Positions 1 to 5,444 of a stretch of 10,228 nt of DNA are shown here, one piece after another. Both the position numbers and the translations under genes were made by a program. Every line of letters starts with the position of its first letter. The stretch's first letter is position 1. Origin of the DNA: Deltaproteobacteria bacterium (GTDB taxonomy: Bacteria; Desulfobacterota; SM23-61); contig JAPLIW010000654.1 in assembly GCA_026388915.1 (NCBI GenBank), positions 1-10,228 on the forward strand, written 5' to 3'. Below the pieces are notes generated by a model. The model was not told where the DNA came from. It made no database searches and was given only the letters and a program-made list of their open reading frames with translations.

Positions 1-1771
1 GATCGGGGAGGGTCAGGTTCCAGGCTTTCTCGAAGCGGGACCGCGCGGCCGGGTCCCGCAAATCGGCATAGCCCGGGAGGAGGCCCGGGGCCACGCCCAT
101 ATCCAGCGCGCCCTGGGAATTGTTCTTTTCCCCCAGCACGAAAATGCCGCAGCTTTCCTTCCCGATCTTCCCGGTGAGAAGCGCCAGGTTGGCGGCGGCC
201 TGGGCCAGGGCCGGGTCTTCCTTCCCCGAATTCTGTCCGACAGAGATCAGGATGACTCCATTCTTGGCCTTGGCAAATAGACGGGCGGCTTCGGCCAGGT
301 TTTCCGCGGGAATCCCGGTCTGGGCCTCCACCTTCTGGGGGGAGATCGATTCCAATGCCTTTTTCAAGGCCTCCATTCCCTCGGTGCGGGTTTGCATGAA
401 CTCTCCCTGGGCCAGGCCTTCCTTGAGGATCACGGCCATCAGGCCATTGACCAAAGTCACCTCGCTCCCCGGTTTCACCCTCAGGCTCAGGGCGGAGAAC
501 TTTTTGAGGTAGATGTCCCGGCTGTTCACGACGATGAGTTTGGCCTTCCGGCGCTTGGTCGCCAAGACCACCTCGGACTTGATCACCGGGTGGGTTTCCG
601 AGAGGTCGGAGCGCAGGGCCAGGATGACGTCGGCCTTGCGGATCTCGTTGATGGAGTTGGTGGAAGCGGCATACCCCAGGGAATCCCGCAAGGCCAGGTG
701 GGCGGCATAACTGTATCCACCGGCATGGTCGATGTGGTTCGTCCCCAGGACGCCGCGGCAGAATTTCTGGAAAAGGTAGAGCTCTTCATTGGTAAGACGG
801 GGGGAGGCCAGGCCGGCGAGGGTCGACCCCCCCATTCCCGTCCGGATCTCTTTCAAGCGGCGGGCCACCAGGGTCAGCGCCTCCTCCCAGGTGGCTTGGA
901 CCAGCTCTCCGTTCTTGCGGATGAGGGGAGAGACCAGGCGCTTGGGGCTGTGGATGTACTCCCAGCCGAAACGCCCCTTCACGCAGAGGTTCCCCTGGTT
1001 CAGGCCCAGGTCCTCATCGGCCCGGACACGCATGACTTTATTGTTCTTCGTCCCCACCAGCAGAGTACAACCGACTCCGCAATAGGCGCATACCGTCGCG
1101 GTCTCCTTCAGCTCCCAGACCCGGCCCTTGTGGAGGAAGATCCGGTCGTTCAGGGCGCCCACGGGGCAGACGGAGACACACTGGCCGCAGAATTCGCAGT
1201 TCAGGGGCCGGTCGAGGTCGGTGGTGATCCGGGTTTTCACCCCCCGGTTGACGAAGGAAAGCTCGCTCGCCCCCACCACTTCGTCGCAGATCCGCACGCA
1301 CATGCCGCAGAGAATGCAGCGGTTGGGGTACCGCTCGATAAAGGGGGAAACGTGATCCACCGGCAGGTCGGTCTTCTCCCCTTTAAAGGGATTGTCCGCC
1401 ACCCCGTACTCATAAACCAGGTTCTGCAGGTCGCACCATCCGCCGGCATCGCAGACCGGGCAGTCCAGGGGATGGGAGATGAGGATGAGCTGGAGCTGGG
1501 TCCGGCGGGCTTTGATGATCTCCGGGGTGTTGGTCAGGATGTCCATCCCGTTGCGGACGGGGGTGAAACAGGCCATGAGGAATCCCCGGCGCCCCTTCTG
1601 CTGGACCACGCACATGCGGCAGGCGCCAAAGGGCATGAGCCGCTTATTGTTGCAGAGGGTGGGGATCTTGATCCCCGCTTTGGCCGCGGCGTCCAAGATC
1701 ATCGTCCCCGGGGGAACAGAGACCTGGACTCCGTCAATGGTCAGCATTACCATCTTTTCTTCTTTAGCCAT
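1..1771 (-). CDS. NuoG-like iron-sulfur/molybdopterin-fold oxidoreductase subunit (C-terminus beyond window)
   Basis: The frame is open from the ATG at 1771 to the window edge, giving 590 residues. Domains seen in order: a [2Fe-2S] ferredoxin fold (Cys 40, 51, 54, 68); a NuoG-type His-Cys3 cluster site (His100, Cys104, 107, 113); two [4Fe-4S] sites (Cys 152/155/158/162 and 192/195/198/202); and the start of a molybdopterin-oxidoreductase fold with its own cluster (Cys 228, 231, 235, 263, then KGRFG). The architecture fits complex I subunit G or the alpha subunit of NAD-linked formate dehydrogenases. Aligned by eye on the shared NxINEI motif, the Sec/Cys-His pair of formate dehydrogenases becomes Tyr353-Ser354, so formate oxidation at this site is unlikely and a NuoG-like electron-transfer role in a cytoplasmic or membrane-peripheral complex is preferred. 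The start is uncertain: AGGA directly abuts this ATG, and Met7 or Met9 (MLTIDG) are alternatives. Partners should lie to the left, outside the window. Confidence 0.88.
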   Translation of the reverse strand, partial: MAKEEKMVMLTIDGVQVSVPPGTMILDAAAKAGIKIPTLCNNKRLMPFGACRMCVVQQKGRRGFLMACFTPVRNGMDILTNTPEIIKARRTQLQLILISHPLDCPVCDAGGWCDLQNLVYEYGVADNPFKGEKTDLPVDHVSPFIERYPNRCILCGMCVRICDEVVGASELSFVNRGVKTRITTDLDRPLNCEFCGQCVSVCPVGALNDRIFLHKGRVWELKETATVCAYCGVGCTLLVGTKNNKVMRVRADEDLGLNQGNLCVKGRFGWEYIHSPKRLVSPLIRKNGELVQATWEEALTLVARRLKEIRTGMGGSTLAGLASPRLTNEELYLFQKFCRGVLGTNHIDHAGGYSYAAHLALRDSLGYAASTNSINEIRKADVILALRSDLSETHPVIKSEVVLATKRRKAKLIVVNSRDIYLKKFSALSLRVKPGSEVTLVNGLMAVILKEGLAQGEFMQTRTEGMEALKKALESISPQKVEAQTGIPAENLAEAARLFAKAKNGVILISVGQNSGKEDPALAQAAANLALLTGKIGKESCGIFVLGEKNNSQGALDMGVAPGLLPGYADLRDPAARSRFEKAWNLTLPD

Positions 1772-1805
1772 TCCTAACCCGTTCTTTTAATGATTTTTCA
1801 CCACC

Positions 1806-1825
1806 GAGGCACAGAGGACACAGAG
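1806..1825. repeat. Short direct repeat GAGGCACA / GAGGACACA / GAG
   Basis: Two adjacent near-copies (GAGGCACA at 1806-1813 and GAGGACACA at 1814-1822) followed by GAG. On the minus strand this reads as a CTCTGTGTCCTCTGTGCCTC stretch some 35 to 55 nt upstream of the NuoG-like start codon. From memory, very similar strings recur in spacers of many environmental bacterial genomes; I could not check this. Its function is unknown. Confidence 0.5.
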
Positions 1826-1858
1826 AAAAAACACTCGAAAATTGGAATGATGGAAGGT

Positions 1859-1993
1859 TGATGATCTCGTAAAAAGTCGAAATTCCATAAAATTCGTCAT
1901 TCCGGCGAAAGCCGGAATCCAGTTATTTCAAGATGTTCTGGACCCCGGCTTTCGCCGGGGTGACGCATCAAGAGACTTTTTACGAGACCATCA
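1859..1993. repeat. 135-bp nested inverted repeat with two GAAA/TTTC-loop hairpins (REP/MITE-like)
   Basis: The outer arms, 1859-1878 and 1974-1993, are inverted repeats matching at 19 of 20 positions (core CTCGTAAAAAGTC). Inside are two 27-bp inverted copies, 1896-1922 and 1938-1964, that differ at four positions. Each copy is also a hairpin: TTCCGGC-GAAA-GCCGGAA at 1900-1917 and CCCCGGC-TTTC-GCCGGGG at 1943-1960. The four differences come as two base-pair swaps (TT/AA against CC/GG), so both 7-bp stems stay perfect. There is no ORF and no transposase, and I see no clear target-site duplication. It fits a non-autonomous REP or MITE-like element. Confidence 0.85.
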
Positions 1994-2010
1994 TAGCTGA
2001 TAGCAAAGAA

Positions 2011-2052
2011 TATGAGCTATGACCTATGAGCCACGAACTACGAGCTATGAGC
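2011..2052. repeat. Six tandem degenerate heptamers (consensus TATGAGC)
   Basis: Six contiguous 7-nt units: TATGAGC, TATGACC, TATGAGC, CACGAAC, TACGAGC, TATGAGC. Three are identical and the others differ by one to three bases. The array ends 24 nt before the start codon of the next gene, inside the probable promoter or 5' leader region. It resembles short tandemly repeated heptamers known from cyanobacterial spacers in style only. A regulatory role is possible but not shown. Confidence 0.8.
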
Positions 2053-2076
2053 GGATTGCTAAATGGTTGAGGACCC

Positions 2077-3267
2077 ATGAAATCGGCGCAGATCAAAAAT
2101 ATCATCCCCTGGCCCGAGGATGCAAAGGAGAGGGAGAAAGAAAAGCCGCTGGCCCCCCCGCGCATCGAAGCCATGGAGGCCGTCGACCCGGAAAAAGCGG
2201 GGAGATGCATGAACCTTCCTCCTCTGTCCCTTCTGCTCATGCATTCCATGGACCGGGAAAAAATTGAAGAGATCAAAAAAGAAGAGAGCGTTCCGGTCCT
2301 GGTGGTCTTCCCGGCCCGGGGAGATGAAGAGCTTTTGACGCTGGAACGGGAGATTCAAATCCTTCAGCCTCTCCTGGGAAGGATTATCGATGAAGTCTGG
2401 ATCGCTTTCGGAGGAAGCGAGCACGACGATATCCCCCTCATGGCCAAGAAATACGGGGCCCAGGTGTTTTACGCCCACCGGAACGGGATGAACGATGCCC
2501 GCCGGCACGAATCGGGAAAGGGACTCTCCATGCGGGGGTTGCTCTACCACCTCGTAGCCGACCGGGGGTTGAACCATCCCCGGGCCATCATTCAATTCAT
2601 CGACGCGGACATGAAAGAGGGCTATTTCAACCCCCGGTGGGTCATCGATCCGGTGGGCGCCGTTCTGTGGTTCAAGAAGATCGAGGTGGCGAAGATCGTC
2701 TACCACCGTCCCTGGGGGGGAAGACTCAATGCCTTCATTACTCCCTTTATCTCGGTGTTCGACCACCCCGCGCTCAACCCTTTGAAAAGCCTCCTTTACT
2801 TCCTCTCCGGGGAAATCGCCGGAACGTTGAAATTCTGGCTCTCGGTTCCTTTCAAGCAGAACTTCGGGATCGAGATGAAGATCCTCACCTCCCTGGCCCT
2901 GAACAAGGTGAATTTGAGGCCCAACAGCAGTGATCTCAACCATGTCATTCAGGTTTTCCTGGGAGAGATGGACCACAAACACAGCCCGCTGCGCAGCACC
3001 GGCCGGGTGAAAGGCCTGGATGCCACGGCCAAGGAGGTCTTCCAGTCTTTCCTGGAAGACCTGTCCGCCGAGGGGCTGATCCGGATGGAAAATGGATTAT
3101 CTTTCTCGGAGCGGCTCCAGATCTCCACCGTCACCCCCGCGGCCGAAGGGGGAGAAGAGATGGGAACCCCCAGCAAACTCAATCTTCCTTCCAACGAAAA
3201 GACTTTCCTGCCCTTGAAGAATTTGCCCGCCATTCAGGCGGTGTGCCCCTGGCTGAAGACGGGCTAA
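2077..3267 (+). CDS. GT-A glycosyltransferase, glucosyl-3-phosphoglycerate synthase-like (GT81)
   Basis: The product has 396 residues. The nucleotide-sugar-binding GT-A fold runs from about 72 (VPVLVVFPARGDEE). Further signatures are GKG at 147-149, the metal-binding DAD at 176-178, RPWGGR at 211-216, LSGEIAG at 243-249, GIEMK at 264-268 and MDHKHSPL at 298-305. The SGE-AG, G-EI and late His-rich motifs in this order recall GpgS, which transfers glucose from an NDP-glucose to 3-phosphoglycerate, the first step to glucosylglycerate, a compatible solute or lipo-/methylglucose polysaccharide primer. The His at 300 or 302 may be the third metal ligand. About 70 residues precede the fold, some charged and unlike typical GpgS, and a tail follows 310. 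GAGGA at 2069-2073 supports this ATG, though the 3-nt gap is short; Met59 is an alternative without a visible SD. It stands alone, with no HAD-type phosphatase beside it. Mannosylglycerate-type or other GT-A activity is possible. Confidence 0.8.
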   Translation: MKSAQIKNIIPWPEDAKEREKEKPLAPPRIEAMEAVDPEKAGRCMNLPPLSLLLMHSMDREKIEEIKKEESVPVLVVFPARGDEELLTLEREIQILQPLLGRIIDEVWIAFGGSEHDDIPLMAKKYGAQVFYAHRNGMNDARRHESGKGLSMRGLLYHLVADRGLNHPRAIIQFIDADMKEGYFNPRWVIDPVGAVLWFKKIEVAKIVYHRPWGGRLNAFITPFISVFDHPALNPLKSLLYFLSGEIAGTLKFWLSVPFKQNFGIEMKILTSLALNKVNLRPNSSDLNHVIQVFLGEMDHKHSPLRSTGRVKGLDATAKEVFQSFLEDLSAEGLIRMENGLSFSERLQISTVTPAAEGGEEMGTPSKLNLPSNEKTFLPLKNLPAIQAVCPWLKTG

Positions 3268-3400
3268 AGGTCAAGGCTAAGGTCAAGGCTAAGGTTAAGG
3301 CCAAGGTTAAGGCTGAGGCTAAGGTTAAGGACAAAGAATAATCTTACCCTTCAACCTCAACCTCGACCTTAACCTTGACCTCAACCTTGACCTTAGCCTT
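3267..3400. repeat. Inverted hexanucleotide arrays (AAGGYY)n between convergent genes
   Basis: Eleven contiguous 6-nt units of the form AAGGNN (mostly AAGGTT, AAGGCT, AAGGTC; one begins with G) fill 3267-3332. The complementary form, eight units TYRRCC (TCAACC, TTGACC, TTAACC and similar), fills 3351-3398. The arms can pair as an imperfect hairpin of about 50 bp with a loop of roughly 20 nt. The array touches the stop codon of the plus-strand gene (3265-3267) and that of the minus-strand methyltransferase (3399-3401). A bidirectional transcription terminator or RNA-stabilising hairpin is the simplest role, though there is no strong T-tract; the plus direction has only TTATTCTTTC after it. Confidence 0.9.
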
Positions 3401-4109
3401 ATTCTTTCTGATTCCCCTTCTGAGCGTACAGGATGATCGACTTGGGAAAAAAGTAGTTACAGAATTTCTCCATCCGGCGCAGGGGCTTGGAAAAGAGGGA
3501 GTAATGGAGAACTTTCTTGTAGAGAGCAGGAATCCGGGCGTTCTCCTGGTGAAGGCCGAAGATGCAGCGCAGCATCCAGTAGGGAAAATGAAAGGAATGG
3601 GCGAAGCCAACGGCGTAGACGCGCAGGTGGTTTTCTTCCATGTACCCGGCTAGGATCCGGGGAATCACCTTGCGCACGTGCCCCCCCGGGGTTCGGAAAT
3701 ATTCCTTGGAGAGCCAGTCATAGACGTGCTCCGTCATGCGGGTGGGAACGGTGATGGCGATCTTTCCACCCTCGGTCAGGATGCGGGCCAGCGCAGCCAC
3801 CCCTTTGCGGTCGTCGTCCACGTGCTCGATGACCTCCGCGCAGATGATCTTGTCAAAGGTTCCATCAGGGAAAGGAAATCGGAGGGCGTCCCCGCGCAGA
3901 AGCAAGAACTTTCCCCTGGCTTCGTTCCTCTTTTTCATCTGCCCCAGGACATATTTCGCCTTCAGCAGGCTGTGATGACTCAGGTCCATTCCCAGGATGC
4001 GGCAGTCATGGCGGTAACACTCAAAAGTGTGACGGCCCTCCCCGCAGCCGGCGTCCAGGACGAGGTCTCCTTTTTCCAGGGGCAGGGTGCGAAAGTTAAC
4101 GGTGAGCAT
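3399..4109 (-). CDS. Class I SAM-dependent methyltransferase, last gene of the operon
   Basis: The product has 236 residues from the ATG at 4109. Rossmann-fold motif I is VLDAGCGEG (17-25), the acidic ribose-binding residue is Asp42 (GMDLS), the motif IV region is CAEVIEHV (90-97), and GGKIAITVP follows at 114-122. This is the Methyltransf_11/UbiE-like layout acting on small molecules or lipids in the cytoplasm; the substrate cannot be read from sequence. The C-terminal half (about 140-236) is aromatic and basic (HSFHFPYWMLR, FCNYFFPKS), which may mean membrane association. The longer frame opens at 4151, but the chosen ATG has AGAGG six bases upstream and begins 14 nt inside the end of the preceding glycosyltransferase gene, a usual coupling arrangement, and the fold needs nothing further upstream. 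It probably methylates the product of the glycosyltransferases encoded just before it; that is inference. Confidence 0.85.
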   Translation of the reverse strand: MLTVNFRTLPLEKGDLVLDAGCGEGRHTFECYRHDCRILGMDLSHHSLLKAKYVLGQMKKRNEARGKFLLLRGDALRFPFPDGTFDKIICAEVIEHVDDDRKGVAALARILTEGGKIAITVPTRMTEHVYDWLSKEYFRTPGGHVRKVIPRILAGYMEENHLRVYAVGFAHSFHFPYWMLRCIFGLHQENARIPALYKKVLHYSLFSKPLRRMEKFCNYFFPKSIILYAQKGNQKE

Positions 4110-5331
4110 CGATGGCCTCTTGGTACACCTCCACCATCTGCCGGGCGGCATTTTCCCAGGTAAAGAGTTTTAGCACCCGCTCCCGGGCGGTTTTGCCCAT
4201 CTTCCGGCGAAGTTCGGAGTCCTTCAGGAGGCGTAGAATGGCGCCGGCCAGGGCCCTGGCATCGCGCGGAGGGACGAGAACCCCGGCGCCGTCATCCCCC
4301 ACCACCTCGGGCAGGGCTCCCGCAGTGCAGGCCACCACCGGAAGTTCACAGGCCATGGCTTCGGCGGCGGGGAACCCAAAGCCTTCGTAGAGCGAGGGGA
4401 CGACGGCGACTTCGGCGCTGTTGTAGTGGCGGATGAGGTCTCCGGGGCCGATCTTCCCGGTAAAATGGACCCGGTGGGCAATGCGGTATTTCTCGGTAAG
4501 CAGGGGCCCGAAAGCCCGCTGGGGGGCTCCGCCGTCCACGATGGTCAGGGTGACCTCTTCCGGGAGATAGACCAGAGACTGGAGAAGGTAGAGGAGCCCC
4601 TTCTTTCGGTCTTCCGAATTGCCCACAAAGATCAGGCTGTTCGGTTTTTTCGGCCACCCGGGCAGGGGGGCAAACTCGTGACTGTCCAGCCCGTTATAGA
4701 CCACCCGGATCTTTTCCGGGGGAACGCCGAAGGCTTCGGTGATGGCTTTGGCTGAATCCCGGGAAACGGTGACGATCCGATCCATCCGGTTACTGACGAT
4801 TTTCTGCATGACCAGAGGGTAGTAGAGGACCCGCTTCACTTTCTGCTTAAGGCCGGATGGATTCTCGAACCAGGTCGCCCGGTCGATGGAGAGGGGGTGA
4901 TGAATAGTGGCCAATACCGGGACGCCCAGGGTCTTCCACAGAATCTGGCCGTAACCCAGACACTGGTTGTCGTGAAGGACGTCGAAGCGGTGTTCCTTCA
5001 TCAACTCCCGCAGTTTGAAGAAAGCCCGGAAACTGAAGGCTTTGATCTCCGGGAAGACCCCGAAGCGGGAAGAAACGAATTCATAAAAATTCAGGGGAGA
5101 GAAGATGGCAAAGGGGTTCCCCGGGGGGAGAAAGTCGGTTTTCTTGCCGAAGTAATTGTGATTCTCGATGGAGTGGACGACCGATCCCTCCAGGAAAAGA
5201 GGAAAGGGAGGTCCCACGAGGACGTGCACTTCATGGCCCAGTTTTACCAGCTCGTTGGCCAGGTAGGTCAGATAAATGCCCTGTCCCCCGCAGTAAGGGT
5301 TTCCCCGATAACTCAGTAAACCGATCTTCAA
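4096..5331 (-). CDS. GT4 family glycosyltransferase 2 (GT-B fold)
   Basis: The product has 411 residues, normal for GT4. The N-terminal acceptor domain opens with LLSYRGNPYCGGQGIYL (5-21), whose GGQG loop is typical of retaining GT-B enzymes. The C-terminal donor domain shows the nucleotide-sugar signatures: VYNGLD (211-216), GNSEDRKKG with Lys244 (237-245), and the EX7E motif Glu316/Glu324 in YEGFGFPAAEAMA, then AGALPEVVG (337-345). Members transfer a sugar from NDP- or GDP-sugar to lipids, sugars or small molecules, usually at the cytoplasmic face of the membrane. It is a close paralogue of the gene upstream (5445-6671), aligned almost without gaps. The start is TTG, with GGAGGA (5336-5341) four bases upstream; no better ATG is near. 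The gene ends 14 nt inside the following methyltransferase. Donor and acceptor are not predictable. Confidence 0.92.
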   Translation of the reverse strand: MKIGLLSYRGNPYCGGQGIYLTYLANELVKLGHEVHVLVGPPFPLFLEGSVVHSIENHNYFGKKTDFLPPGNPFAIFSPLNFYEFVSSRFGVFPEIKAFSFRAFFKLRELMKEHRFDVLHDNQCLGYGQILWKTLGVPVLATIHHPLSIDRATWFENPSGLKQKVKRVLYYPLVMQKIVSNRMDRIVTVSRDSAKAITEAFGVPPEKIRVVYNGLDSHEFAPLPGWPKKPNSLIFVGNSEDRKKGLLYLLQSLVYLPEEVTLTIVDGGAPQRAFGPLLTEKYRIAHRVHFTGKIGPGDLIRHYNSAEVAVVPSLYEGFGFPAAEAMACELPVVACTAGALPEVVGDDGAGVLVPPRDARALAGAILRLLKDSELRRKMGKTARERVLKLFTWENAARQMVEVYQEAIDAHR

Positions 5332-5335
5332 AGAA

Positions 5336-5348
5336 TCCTCCGAAGGAG
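5336..5348 (-). promoter_or_regulatory. Ribosome binding site of the TTG-started GT4 gene, within a small hairpin
   Basis: On the minus strand the sequence reads CTCCTTCGGAGGATTCT and then the TTG start codon. GGAGGA (5336-5341) is a strong Shine-Dalgarno site and fixes the TTG at 5331 as start. The CTCC just before it can pair with GGAG in a 4-bp stem with a TTC loop (5338-5348), so the site could be partly hidden. The stem is short and the effect speculative. Confidence 0.5.
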
Positions 5349-5354
5349 CAAAGA

Positions 5355-5436
5355 AAGGTTAAGGCTGAGGTCAAGGTTAAGGCTAAGGCTAAGGTCTTTT
5401 TATCTTAACCTCAACCTTAACCTCGACCTTAGCCTT
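5355..5436. repeat. Second inverted hexanucleotide array (AAGGYY)n, inside the operon
   Basis: Seven AAGGNN-type units (5355-5396: AAGGTT, AAGGCT, GAGGTC, AAGGTT, AAGGCT, AAGGCT, AAGGTC), a short TTTTTATC spacer, then five complementary units (5405-5434: TTAACC, TCAACC, TTAACC, TCGACC, TTAGCC). Arms 5355-5386 and 5405-5436 match as inverted repeats at 26 of 32 positions by my count. The unit and arrangement are those of the array at 3267-3400. It lies between the stop codon of one glycosyltransferase (5445) and the start of its paralogue (5331), so operon transcripts would carry the hairpin just upstream of a ribosome binding site. Confidence 0.9.
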
Positions 5437-5444
5437 CTCTCTGC

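Larger units (their letters stand above)
1772..2076. other. Divergent intergenic region, no gene, repeat-rich
   Basis: This 305-bp spacer separates the leftward NuoG-like gene from the rightward glycosyltransferase gene, so it should carry both promoters, but I see no convincing -35/-10 pair or sigma-54 site. It holds a short direct repeat (1806-1825), a nested inverted repeat (1859-1993) and a heptamer array (2011-2052), each listed separately. No plausible ORF with a ribosome binding site lies inside it. Confidence 0.7.

Noticed and set aside
392..1777. 461-codon plus-strand ORF opposite the NuoG-like gene
   Set aside because: It is an antisense shadow of a clearly homologous minus-strand gene in GC-rich DNA; the translation is low complexity (Gly, His, Asp, Pro) with no domain.
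1859..1993. Insertion sequence with transposase
   Set aside because: Only 135 bp, no ORF inside, and no clear target-site duplication; kept as a non-autonomous repeat instead.
2059..2982. 307-codon minus-strand ORF opposite the GpgS-like gene
   Set aside because: It lies antisense to a gene with recognisable GT-A motifs; its translation shows no family signature and it has no good ribosome binding site.
3267..3400. CRISPR array or telomere-like repeat
   Set aside because: Units are contiguous 6-mers with no unique spacers, and the inverted second half and internal chromosomal context fit a hairpin, not a CRISPR array or a chromosome end.
3344..3610. Minus-strand frame ending in alternating Lys-Val and Glu-Val residues
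   Set aside because: The dipeptide tail is just the hexamer array read in frame; the upstream part is a shadow of the methyltransferase.
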